Of a stretch of 55,013 nt of DNA, positions 33,801-41,506 are shown piece by piece. The DNA comes from Clostridia bacterium (GTDB lineage: Bacteria; Bacillota; Clostridia; Oscillospirales; CAG-272), in the NCBI GenBank assembly GCA_017547755.1, contig JAFYOX010000111.1, positions 1-55,013 on the forward strand, in the 5' to 3' direction. The notes below the pieces were generated by a model. That model was given only the letters and a program-made list of their open reading frames with translations. It was not told the DNA's origin and made no database searches. The position numbers were made by a program, and so were the translations under genes. Position 1 is the stretch's first letter, and the number at the start of each line of letters is the position of its first letter.

Positions 33801-36419
33801 TTAACCTAATTTCGCAATCGCAGCGATTACGCCTTCGCGCTTTTCCCTGTACATTTCAAGCTTTGCGCGTTCTGCGTCAACAACGGCTGCCGGAGCACGG
33901 CTGATGAAGCCTTCGTTGTTCAGCTTGCCTTCGGCACGCTTGATTTCGGCTTCCACGTTCTTGAGTTCGCCTTCGAGTCTCTTGCGTTCCGCTTCGAAGT
34001 CCACGAGGTCGCCGAGCGGGATGTGAACGGTCGCCGCAGAGGTGATAACGCGGACTGCGGTGTCATCGTCGTAAGCGTCAACGAGTTCCATGCCGGATGC
34101 GGATGCGAGCTTTTCGAAGAAGGATGCGCTGCCCTGGAACGCTTCCGGATACTTGGTTTCGATGAAGAGCTTTGCCTTACGGGACGGAACAACGCCCATT
34201 TCGGCACGGCGGGTACGGATCGCCTTGATCGCGTCGATGACCTTTTCCATGTTCGCTTCGTCTGCCGCGAATACGAGGTCTGCATTGTAGACCGGGTAAT
34301 CCTTGATCATGATGCTGCCTTCTTCGCCCGGGAGACCGCTGTAGATTTCTTCGGTGATGAAGGGCATGAACGGATGCAGGAGCTTGAGGGTTTCACGGAG
34401 AACATACGCAAGAACGTTCTGTGCGCATTCGCCGCGTTCGCCGCCTGCTGCAACGGACGGCTTGGAGAGTTCGATGTACCAGTCGCAGTAGATGTCCCAG
34501 AGGAAGTCGTAAACGGAGGACAGAGCAACGCCGATTTCATAGTTGTCGAGGTTGGTGTTGACGTTCTGTACGCACTGTTCGAACTTGGTGAGGATCCACT
34601 TGTCTTCCGCGGAGAGCTTGTCCGCTGCGGGAAGTTCGATCTTGTCGATGGTGAGGTTCATCATGACGAAACGAGCCGCGTTCCACAGCTTGTTTGCGAA
34701 GTTGCGGGCTGCTTCGATACGTTCGTCGGAGAAGCGCATGTCGTTTCCGGGGCTGTTGCCGGTTGCGAGAGCGAATCTGAGCGCGTCTGCGCCGTACTTT
34801 TCAATGATTTCGAGCGGGTCGATACCGTTGCCGAGGGACTTGGACATCTTTCTGCCCTGTGCGTCGCGGACGAGACCGTGGATGAGGACGGTGTCGAACG
34901 GAATGTTGTCGGTATATTCGAGTGCGCTGAAGATCATACGGGATACCCAGAAGGTGATGATGTCGTAGCCCGTAACGAGGGTGTTGGTCGGGTAGAAGTA
35001 CTTGAGGTCTTCGGTTTCTTCCGGCCAGCCGAGCGTGGAGAACGGCCAGAGCGCGGAGCTGAACCAGGTGTCAAGCGTATCGGGGTCCTGCGTCATGTGG
35101 CCGCCGCACTTCGGGCAGACTTCGCAGCCGTCCTTGTTGACAACGGTGTGACCGCATGCGTCGCAGTAGTATGCGGGGATTCTGTGACCCCACCAGAGCT
35201 GACGGGAGATGCACCAGTCCTGGGTATTTTCCATCCAGTGGAAGTAGTTCTTGTCGAAGCGTTCGGGGATGAACTTGATTCTGCCGTCGCGGACTGCTTC
35301 GATCGCGGGCTTTGCGAGGGGTTCCATGCGAACGAACCACTGCAGGGAGATCATCGGTTCGATGGTGGTGCCGCAGCGGTAGCAGGTGCCGACTTCGTGG
35401 GTCAGGTCTTCGATTTCAGCGAGGAAGCCGCCTGCGCGGAGGTCTTCGAGGATCGCCTTGCGTGCTTCGTAGCGGTCCATGCCGGCGTACTTCGGATAAT
35501 TTTCGGTGATCTTTGCGTCTTCGGTGAGGACAACTTCCATCGGGAGATGGCAGCGGCGTCCGACTTCGAAGTCGTTCGGGTCGTGTGCGGGAGTGATCTT
35601 GACGCAGCCGGTACCCTTGTCAAGCTGAGCGTGTTCGTCCGCAACGATCGGGATGCGTCTGCCGACGAGCGGGAGAACGACGTACTGACCGATCATGTGC
35701 TTGTAGCGTTCGTCATTGGGGTTTACCGCAACGGCGGTGTCGCCGAGAAGGGTTTCGGGACGGGAGGTAGCAACTTCAACATATCCGCCGCCGCCGACGA
35801 GGGGGTAACGGATGTGCCAGAAATGGCTGTGCTGTTCTTCGTAGTCAACTTCGGCGTTGGAGATGGAGGTCTTGCAGTGCGGGCACCAGTTGATGATGCG
35901 TTCGCCGCGGTAGATCAGGCCCTTGTCATAGAGTCTCTGGAAGACGTCGCGGACAGCGTTGCTGCATCCTTCGTCGAGGGTGAAGCGTTCGCGGGACCAG
36001 TCACAGGAGGTACCCATCTTCTTGAGCTGTTCGATGATGCGTCCGCCGTACTGTTCCTTCCATGCCCATGCGCGCTTGAGGAAGCCGTCGCGTCCGAGGT
36101 CTTCCTTGGTGAGACCTTCTTTGCGCATTGCTTCAACGATCTTTGCTTCGGTTGCGATGGAAGCGTGGTCGGTGCCGGGAACCCAGAGGGTGCAGAAGCC
36201 GCGCATTCTCTTGTAGCGGATCAGGATGTCCTGGAGGGTATTGTCAAGCGCGTGACCCATGTGGAGCTGACCGGTGATGTTCGGCGGGGGAATTACGATG
36301 GAGTAATGTTCCTTGGAGTGGTCGATGGTGGGAGTGAAGAGGTTCTGCTCGCACCAGTCGGCATAGATGCGTCCTTCAAATTCGGACGGAGAATAAGTCT
36401 TGGGGAGTTCTTTTCTCAT
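33801..36419 (-). CDS. valS: Valyl-tRNA synthetase
   Basis: An 872-residue class Ia synthetase that charges tRNA-Val and edits mischarged threonine. HIGH-type motif PPPNITGQLHMGHALDN lies near residue 45 and KMSKS in GRKMSKSLGNG near 522. The editing domain carries the TSRPETLLGDTAVAVNP segment. A zinc-like CDACG ... CPKCGGH segment lies before the second half of the active site. The C-terminal about 65 residues form the ValRS coiled coil (FEAERKRLEGELKNVEAE). The ATG at 36419 follows AAAGGAT. It lies 40 bases after the uridine kinase-like gene and downstream of a T-box. Confidence 0.97.
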   Translation of the reverse strand: MRKELPKTYSPSEFEGRIYADWCEQNLFTPTIDHSKEHYSIVIPPPNITGQLHMGHALDNTLQDILIRYKRMRGFCTLWVPGTDHASIATEAKIVEAMRKEGLTKEDLGRDGFLKRAWAWKEQYGGRIIEQLKKMGTSCDWSRERFTLDEGCSNAVRDVFQRLYDKGLIYRGERIINWCPHCKTSISNAEVDYEEQHSHFWHIRYPLVGGGGYVEVATSRPETLLGDTAVAVNPNDERYKHMIGQYVVLPLVGRRIPIVADEHAQLDKGTGCVKITPAHDPNDFEVGRRCHLPMEVVLTEDAKITENYPKYAGMDRYEARKAILEDLRAGGFLAEIEDLTHEVGTCYRCGTTIEPMISLQWFVRMEPLAKPAIEAVRDGRIKFIPERFDKNYFHWMENTQDWCISRQLWWGHRIPAYYCDACGHTVVNKDGCEVCPKCGGHMTQDPDTLDTWFSSALWPFSTLGWPEETEDLKYFYPTNTLVTGYDIITFWVSRMIFSALEYTDNIPFDTVLIHGLVRDAQGRKMSKSLGNGIDPLEIIEKYGADALRFALATGNSPGNDMRFSDERIEAARNFANKLWNAARFVMMNLTIDKIELPAADKLSAEDKWILTKFEQCVQNVNTNLDNYEIGVALSSVYDFLWDIYCDWYIELSKPSVAAGGERGECAQNVLAYVLRETLKLLHPFMPFITEEIYSGLPGEEGSIMIKDYPVYNADLVFAADEANMEKVIDAIKAIRTRRAEMGVVPSRKAKLFIETKYPEAFQGSASFFEKLASASGMELVDAYDDDTAVRVITSAATVHIPLGDLVDFEAERKRLEGELKNVEAEIKRAEGKLNNEGFISRAPAAVVDAERAKLEMYREKREGVIAAIAKLG

Positions 36420-36459
36420 TCTATATAGATCCTTTCGGTAAATTAACGCAGGGGAATTG

Positions 36460-37014
36460 TCAGGCATTCAGCTTTGCAAGGATTTTTTCGCCTTCGGCAT
36501 CGATATCGAAGCCGTATTCGTTGTCCACACGCCAGTCGGCGTACTGTGCGGACGGAAGGGAATATTCTTTTTCGCGCCAGCGGGCGAAATTGAGGTAGTA
36601 GCCGCCGATGAACTCGATGGTCTGACCGCGCTGGACATTGCGCGCGATGCGGCGGTAGATCCGCATTTCGATGGTCGCGTCGATATAGATCTTCACGTCG
36701 GCGAGTTCGCGGACGGATTCGTGACAGAAGATCGTGACGCCTTCGATGATGATGTGATCGTATTCGCCGGATTCCTTTGCTTCGCGGACAGCCGCGAGGA
36801 ACGCGGGGATATCCACGGAGTCGGGATGATTCCAGTCGGAATATTCCTCACCGGTGGCGGGAGAGATCATTTTGGGGAGTTCCTTTTTGAAGTAGCGGTC
36901 GGCGGCGATCACGCACACGCGGTTCTGCTTCGATTCAAGGTAGTTTTTGAGCGCGTCCGCGAAGGTGGATTTTCCCGACCCCGACGCGCCGGACACAGCG
37001 ATGATATACGGCAT
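36460..37014 (-). CDS. udk: Uridine kinase-like P-loop kinase
   Basis: A 184-residue nucleoside kinase-fold protein. Walker A is VSGASGSGKSTFADAL, followed by VIAADRYFKKE and a later DHIIIEGVTIF (Walker B-like) and VKIYIDATIEMRIYRRIARN. These correspond to uridine kinase/phosphoribulokinase-type proteins, but it is a little shorter than Udk (about 210). The substrate could differ from uridine. GGAGGAG lies before the ATG at 37014. It lies directly after the T-box terminator, so it is the first gene read when tRNA-Val is uncharged. Confidence 0.75.
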   Translation of the reverse strand: MPYIIAVSGASGSGKSTFADALKNYLESKQNRVCVIAADRYFKKELPKMISPATGEEYSDWNHPDSVDIPAFLAAVREAKESGEYDHIIIEGVTIFCHESVRELADVKIYIDATIEMRIYRRIARNVQRGQTIEFIGGYYLNFARWREKEYSLPSAQYADWRVDNEYGFDIDAEGEKILAKLNA

Positions 37015-37040
37015 ATCCGTCTCCTCCGTTATTGAGTTAT

Positions 37041-37345
37041 GAAAATAAAAAACGTCCCATAGAACATCTACAGGACGCAGAATTTGCGCGGTACCACCCG
37101 GATTTATCCAGCGGAAACACTGGATACACTTATCGGGACAACGGCAGACTGCCGGATCCCTTTTCCCTGTAACGTGGGACAGACGGCGCGGATTACCTGA
37201 GAATCTGCGTGAAATTCTCCCGTTCACCCGCACGGCTCGGGGACTACTTCCTCCGGTGCTGTCGGCGCGGATCCCAGCCTTCCGCACTCTCTGTACGATG
37301 CACTCCGGACTACTTCTTCCCGTCACGGCCTTTATTTTATGAGTA
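37041..37345 (-). promoter_or_regulatory. T-box riboswitch, probably valine-specific
   Basis: A T-box leader of about 300 nt. The diagnostic T-box GGGTGGTACCGCG is at 37099-37087. The terminator follows: stem CGTCCTGTAG with its partner and six or more T, 37041-37078. Stem I elements include an AGTA near 37310 and AGAGAG near 37289. In a GGAAGTAGTCC loop the specifier candidate is GTA at 37247-37245 (GTC in the next register); both are valine codons. Uncharged tRNA would stabilise the antiterminator and open udk-valS transcription. Confidence 0.9.
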
Positions 37346-37351
37346 CACTAC

Positions 37352-37380
37352 ATTATAGCATTCTGCGGGGTGTTTGTCAA
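37352..37380 (-). promoter_or_regulatory. Consensus promoter of the T-box-udk-valS unit
   Basis: TTGACA (37375-37380) and TATAAT (37352-37357) on the minus strand are 17 bases apart, both perfect hexamers. This strong promoter gives the T-box control over full transcription. Confidence 0.92.
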
Positions 37381-37415
37381 TCGGTATTTTGAATTTTTGC
37401 CCTGAGGGGGAATAA

Positions 37416-37966
37416 CGCGACTGCGTCGCGGAAGGTGGAAAAACGACCTGGCGGTCGTTTTTCTGGATTTATGCCACTGCGCGTGGCAGGCGCATAAAGG
37501 GGCTCAGGCGCCGCCCCTTTATGAATACCGGCTGGGAGACCCGAAGGGTCTCCGAAGGCACGGCGTGCCGGTTGTTATACTGCAGTTATGGGGTGGAGAA
37601 TACGAACGAGACGGATATGCCGTCCGTATGGGAAGTTGATTCTGGCTGACCGCCGGGAGCTGAGGGTGGCGTTTACTGCTTTATCTGAAGATAATCTTCA
37701 CCGCTGTTTCTACTGAACGTGCGTTTTGGACAGATTTGCACCAAACTTCGTAATTTCCGAACGGTCTGCCGCGTGAAAACCGCTGTCTGTCCGAGCGCTC
37801 AAGCGCGAGTCCCACATACGCAGGAGAATCCAAGGGGGAACCCCCTTGGTTGAGGTGATTCACAAGAGGGCATCGACATGCCCTCTTGTGCGCCGTCCCG
37901 CGCAGGGACATCAATCCGGAAAAACGACCGACAGGGAGTTTTTCTTCCTTCCGCACCGAAGGTGCG
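37416..37966. repeat. Gene-free array of short perfect hairpins
   Basis: This stretch has no credible gene. It holds at least eleven independent inverted repeats: 37416-37430 (6 bp), 37438-37463 (11 bp), 37472-37488 (6), 37493-37523 (11), 37535-37553 (8), 37557-37569 (5), 37681-37694 (6), 37795-37806 (5), 37830-37849 (9), 37861-37890 (13), 37895-37909 (5), 37919-37944 (7), 37952-37966 (6). Stems have different sequences but loops recur (GAA, TGGC, CGAC, TGC). An outer stem ACCGGC/GCCGGT (37527-37532, 37567-37572) may enclose two of them. It could be a structured RNA or a mosaic of palindromic repeats. The strand is unknown. Confidence 0.65.
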
Positions 37967-38022
37967 TTCCCCGAAATTTTAAGTAAAATTAAATTATTCC
38001 TGTCATTATTTCAAGACTTTGC

Positions 38023-38051
38023 TTGACATTTGAGAGGGAGTGTGGTAGGAT
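38023..38051 (+). promoter_or_regulatory. Promoter of the first solute-binding lipoprotein gene
   Basis: TTGACA (38023-38028), 17-base spacer and TAGGAT (38046-38051). A leader of about 60 bases with an AACTGGAG-type ribosome site precedes the ATG at 38118. Confidence 0.85.
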
Positions 38052-38117
38052 AGTCAAAGCGCAAAAATCTACCTTAAATTTTATTATATAACACAAAGAC
38101 GAAACTGGAGAAAAATC

Positions 38118-39647
38118 ATGAAAAAGACAATCACTCTGCTCCTCGCAATGGCGATGCTGTCTTCTGTTGTGATGACGGCTTGTTCCGACGCGACGGATAA
38201 CGCAGGCTCTTCTGCCGACGCATCCACGGTCAATACCGCTCCCGAAGCCGGCGCGGAAGCCGTTGAAGAAGAAGCTCCGCAGGACTTCTATTCCATGTCC
38301 GATCTGCCCCGTGACCTCAACCTCGACGGCTACGAAGCACGCTTCTCCCTTGAAGAAGGCGGCAACGGCGCGCTGACCGAACGTTCCATCTGGGTCGAAG
38401 AAGATACCGGTGACGTTGTTGACTCTGCGGTATATACCCGTAACCTCAAGATCATGGAAAGTCTCAACTGCAAGCTTTCCATCTCCTCCATCGGCGGCTC
38501 CGGCACTGCGACCGGCGCGATCCGTACCCAGGTACAGGCAGGTACCGATGATATCCAGATCGGCGGTCTCTATCAGTACTACGGTACCGGCATCGCTGCG
38601 GAAAACCTCATCTTCAACCTTGCTAATTCCGAAGTTTTCCCCTACAATGATTTCACCCGCGACTACTGGGGCGTTCAGTACATCGATGACCTTTCCTATA
38701 AGGGAGCAAGCTTCTTTGTAACCGGTCCTCTGTCCCTCCGCTACACCGGCGGTGTTTATGTTACCTACATCAACTCCTCCAAGTGGAACGAATTCTATCC
38801 CGAACAGAACATCTACGACATCGTCCGCGACGGTAAGTGGACCATCGACAAGATGTACGAATACGCCAACGGCGCATACGTTGACGAAAACGGTGACGGT
38901 GTTGTTGACGCAGACGACTTCTTCGGCAACGTTATCCCCTGCGAAGACCCGATGGACGGTATGGCAGCGGCTGCAAACGTAAAGTGGTCCGAAAAGGATG
39001 AAGACGGCAACATCGTTCTCACCCTCAACAGCGAACACACCATCAGCTTCTACGAAAAGCTCTATAACCTCATGTACAACGGCCAGGGTACCTGGATCGC
39101 TACCTCCGACGACAACAAGACCGCAATGAACATGTTCGCGGCAAGCAAGGCGCTCATGGCTGTCAACAAGATGTATCAGGCAGAAGTATTCTTCCGCGAT
39201 ATGTCCGACAACTACGCGATCCTTCCCCCGCCGATGCTCGATGAAAATCAGGAATTCTACAACTCCTGTATCCACGACTCCTGCACCATCTTCTGCGTGC
39301 CGATCACTGTATCCAACACCACCGCAGTCAGTGCAGTTCTCGAAGCTCTCGCAGCGGAAAGTGCACGTCTCGTATCTCCCGCATACTATGAACAGGCTCT
39401 CAAGGTCAAGTACACCCGTGACTCCGACGCCGGCGATATGATCGACCTCATCTATTCCCATATCTCCACCGACTTCGCGTTCCTGTACTCCAGCAGCCTT
39501 TCCAACATGGCTCACATCTTCCGTTCCAACATCTCCAGCAAGACCGAAGCGATCTCCTCTGCCATCGCAAGAAACGAAAAGGCATGGGGCAAGGTTCTCG
39601 ACCGTTTCGTCCAGAAACTCGACGAAGTTGCCGAAAAGCAGGGTTAA
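38118..39647 (+). CDS. Extracellular solute-binding lipoprotein, copy 1
   Basis: A 509-residue lipoprotein. The signal peptide MKKTITLLLAMAMLSSVVM ends at lipobox MTAC, so lipid attaches to Cys22; an acidic Ala-rich linker follows (about 25-60). The mature part resembles family 1 extracellular solute-binding proteins of ABC importers (YTGGVYVTYINSSKWNEF, DIVRDGKWTIDKMYEYANGAYVDENGDGVVDADDFFG, a Ca-binding-like Asp-rich loop). The ligand is probably a carbohydrate, but no permease or ATPase gene lies near it. Codon use is highly restricted, which suggests strong expression. A close paralogue of the same length follows. Confidence 0.82.
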   Translation: MKKTITLLLAMAMLSSVVMTACSDATDNAGSSADASTVNTAPEAGAEAVEEEAPQDFYSMSDLPRDLNLDGYEARFSLEEGGNGALTERSIWVEEDTGDVVDSAVYTRNLKIMESLNCKLSISSIGGSGTATGAIRTQVQAGTDDIQIGGLYQYYGTGIAAENLIFNLANSEVFPYNDFTRDYWGVQYIDDLSYKGASFFVTGPLSLRYTGGVYVTYINSSKWNEFYPEQNIYDIVRDGKWTIDKMYEYANGAYVDENGDGVVDADDFFGNVIPCEDPMDGMAAAANVKWSEKDEDGNIVLTLNSEHTISFYEKLYNLMYNGQGTWIATSDDNKTAMNMFAASKALMAVNKMYQAEVFFRDMSDNYAILPPPMLDENQEFYNSCIHDSCTIFCVPITVSNTTAVSAVLEALAAESARLVSPAYYEQALKVKYTRDSDAGDMIDLIYSHISTDFAFLYSSSLSNMAHIFRSNISSKTEAISSAIARNEKAWGKVLDRFVQKLDEVAEKQG

Positions 39648-39662
39648 TTGCTGATTTCCATA

Positions 39663-39691
39663 GAAAAAACGCCCTTTCGGGGCGTTTTTTC
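39663..39691 (+). terminator. Terminator between the two binding protein genes
   Basis: AAAAAACGCCC, TTTC loop and GGGGCGTTTTTT give an 11-bp stem with a T-tract, starting 15 bases after the first stop. Confidence 0.92.
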
Positions 39692-39726
39692 GTTAAGTTG
39701 GATGTGCGTTTTCCGTCGGAATTCCG

Positions 39727-39755
39727 TTGACTTTGGCGTCCTTTTATGGTACTAT
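39727..39755 (+). promoter_or_regulatory. Promoter of the second solute-binding lipoprotein gene
   Basis: TTGACT (39727-39732), 17-base spacer and TACTAT (39750-39755). With the terminator just upstream, the second copy has its own transcript. Confidence 0.78.
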
Positions 39756-39818
39756 TTTAGGCGTGCCCAAATTTTTAAGATGTGTTTGAAAATAAAAAGA
39801 AAAAACGGAGAAATTTTC

Positions 39819-41348
39819 ATGAAAAAGACGCTTACCGTTCTGCTTGCGCTCGCAATGCTGTCTTCCGCTGTGATGACTTCCTGCTCGGATGCGACCGACA
39901 ATGCGGAAACCACCGCTGCCTCTTCCCAGACTTCCGCTCCCGATGCTGCATCCGCAGAAGAAACCGAAGCGGACGAACCCCAGGATTTCTACACCATGAC
40001 CGGTCTGCCGCGCGACCTCAACCTCAACGGCTACGACATCAAGTTCGACGTTGAAGAAGGCAACAACGGTACTCTGACCGCACGTTCCGTATGGGTAGAA
40101 GAAGACAGCGGCGACATCGTGGATGCTGCGATCTTCGAACGCAACATGAACGTTATGGAAGGTCTCAACTGCAACATCACTCTTCTCGCGTCCGATACCT
40201 ACGGCAGCTCCTCCAACACCAAGACCCGTCTCCGTACGCAGGTACAGGCAGGCTCCGATGACGTTCAGCTCGCGGGCTTCTATCAGTACTACGGGACCGT
40301 CATCGCAACCGAAAACCTCGTATACAACATGGCAAATTTCCCCTACAACGATTTCACCCGTGAATACTGGGGTGTCGGCTACATGGACGCTCTTTCCTAC
40401 AAGGGCGCATACTTCTTCGCAACCGGTCCGATGGCTCTCCGTTACACCGGCGGTGTCTATGTAACCTACGTCAACTCCAACCTCTGGAACGAATTCTATG
40501 CAGGTACGAACCTCTACGACGTGGTACGTGACGGCAAGTGGACGTACGACTATCTGTACGATGTGACCAACGCGACCTACATCGACGCAAACGGCAACGG
40601 CTCCGCAGACGCAAGCGATACCTACGGCTTCATCCTCTCCCTGCAGGACATGGTTGACGGTATGGCGGTCGGCGCAGACGTAAAGTGGTCCGAACGTGAC
40701 ACGGAAGGCAACGTTTCCATCATCGTCAACAACGAACGCAGCATCAGCTTCTACGAAAAGCTGTACAAGCTCATGTACAACAGCACCGGCGCACACTCCG
40801 CGACCCAGGATGACAGCGTGACCGTTATGAAGATGTTCAACGACGGCTACGGCATGGCGACCATCAACAAGATGTTCCAGGCAGAAATCTACCTCCGCGA
40901 AATGGAAGACAACTACACCATCCTTCCTCTTCCGAAGCTTGACGAAGCACAGGCTGAATACAACTCCGCGATCCACGACGGCTGCACCATCTTCGCGATT
41001 CCGATCACCACCGGCAATCCCGACGCAGTCAGCGCAGTTCTCGAAGCACTTGCAGCGGAAAGCGCACGTCTCGTATCTCCCGCATACTATGACCAGGCTC
41101 TGAAGGTCAAGTACACCCGTGACTCCGACTCCGGCGAAATGATCGACCTCATCTACTCCAACATTTCCACCGACTTCGCGTTCATGTACTCCAACAACCT
41201 GACCGATATCGCACACCTCTTCCGCAATAACATTTCCAACAAGAACGAAGCACTTGCTTCCGCTATGGCAAAGTCCGAAAAGGCATGGGGCAAGATGATC
41301 ACCCGCTTCCTCGAAAAGCTCGACGACGTCATCGACTCCCAGGGCTGA
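39819..41348 (+). CDS. Extracellular solute-binding lipoprotein, copy 2
   Basis: A 509-residue paralogue of the preceding protein. The signal peptide MKKTLTVLLALAMLSSAVM ends at lipobox MTSC (Cys22). Large parts are nearly identical, for example SAVLEALAAESARLVSPAYY and QALKVKYTRDSD. Differences concentrate in the N-terminal acidic linker and in segments likely to line the ligand cleft (LASDTYGSSSNTK instead of SSIGGSGTATG). This suggests duplication followed by change in ligand. The start is the ATG at 39819 after AACGGAGAA; an upstream in-frame start would add 57 residues containing the terminator region and is unlikely. Confidence 0.82.
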   Translation: MKKTLTVLLALAMLSSAVMTSCSDATDNAETTAASSQTSAPDAASAEETEADEPQDFYTMTGLPRDLNLNGYDIKFDVEEGNNGTLTARSVWVEEDSGDIVDAAIFERNMNVMEGLNCNITLLASDTYGSSSNTKTRLRTQVQAGSDDVQLAGFYQYYGTVIATENLVYNMANFPYNDFTREYWGVGYMDALSYKGAYFFATGPMALRYTGGVYVTYVNSNLWNEFYAGTNLYDVVRDGKWTYDYLYDVTNATYIDANGNGSADASDTYGFILSLQDMVDGMAVGADVKWSERDTEGNVSIIVNNERSISFYEKLYKLMYNSTGAHSATQDDSVTVMKMFNDGYGMATINKMFQAEIYLREMEDNYTILPLPKLDEAQAEYNSAIHDGCTIFAIPITTGNPDAVSAVLEALAAESARLVSPAYYDQALKVKYTRDSDSGEMIDLIYSNISTDFAFMYSNNLTDIAHLFRNNISNKNEALASAMAKSEKAWGKMITRFLEKLDDVIDSQG

Positions 41349-41366
41349 TCTATATCCGCAGAACGG

Positions 41367-41407
41367 ATCCGCAGAAAACCGGAACACCGGTTTTCTGCGG
41401 ATTTTTT
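41367..41407 (+). terminator. Terminator after the second binding protein gene
   Basis: A perfect 16-bp stem (ATCCGCAGAAAACCGG and complement, AACA loop) followed by six T. Confidence 0.95.
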
Positions 41408-41441
41408 GCTATTTCTAAAATCTCATTAATTATTTTTAGTA

Positions 41442-41470
41442 TTGCCAAGGGGAGAATTATTTGCTATAAT
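41442..41470 (+). promoter_or_regulatory. Promoter of the ABC transporter gene
   Basis: TTGCCA (41442-41447), 17-base spacer and TATAAT (41465-41470), 37 bases before the start codon. Confidence 0.85.
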
Positions 41471-41506
41471 GAAGAAAAATCCCAACGGGAACGAAAGGAC
41501 GAAATC

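Noticed and set aside
37681-37956. A 91-codon minus-strand open frame in the hairpin-rich region
   Set aside because: It runs through several perfect hairpins, lacks a ribosome site and a recognisable domain. Such frames recur in gut Clostridia as spurious calls over repeats.
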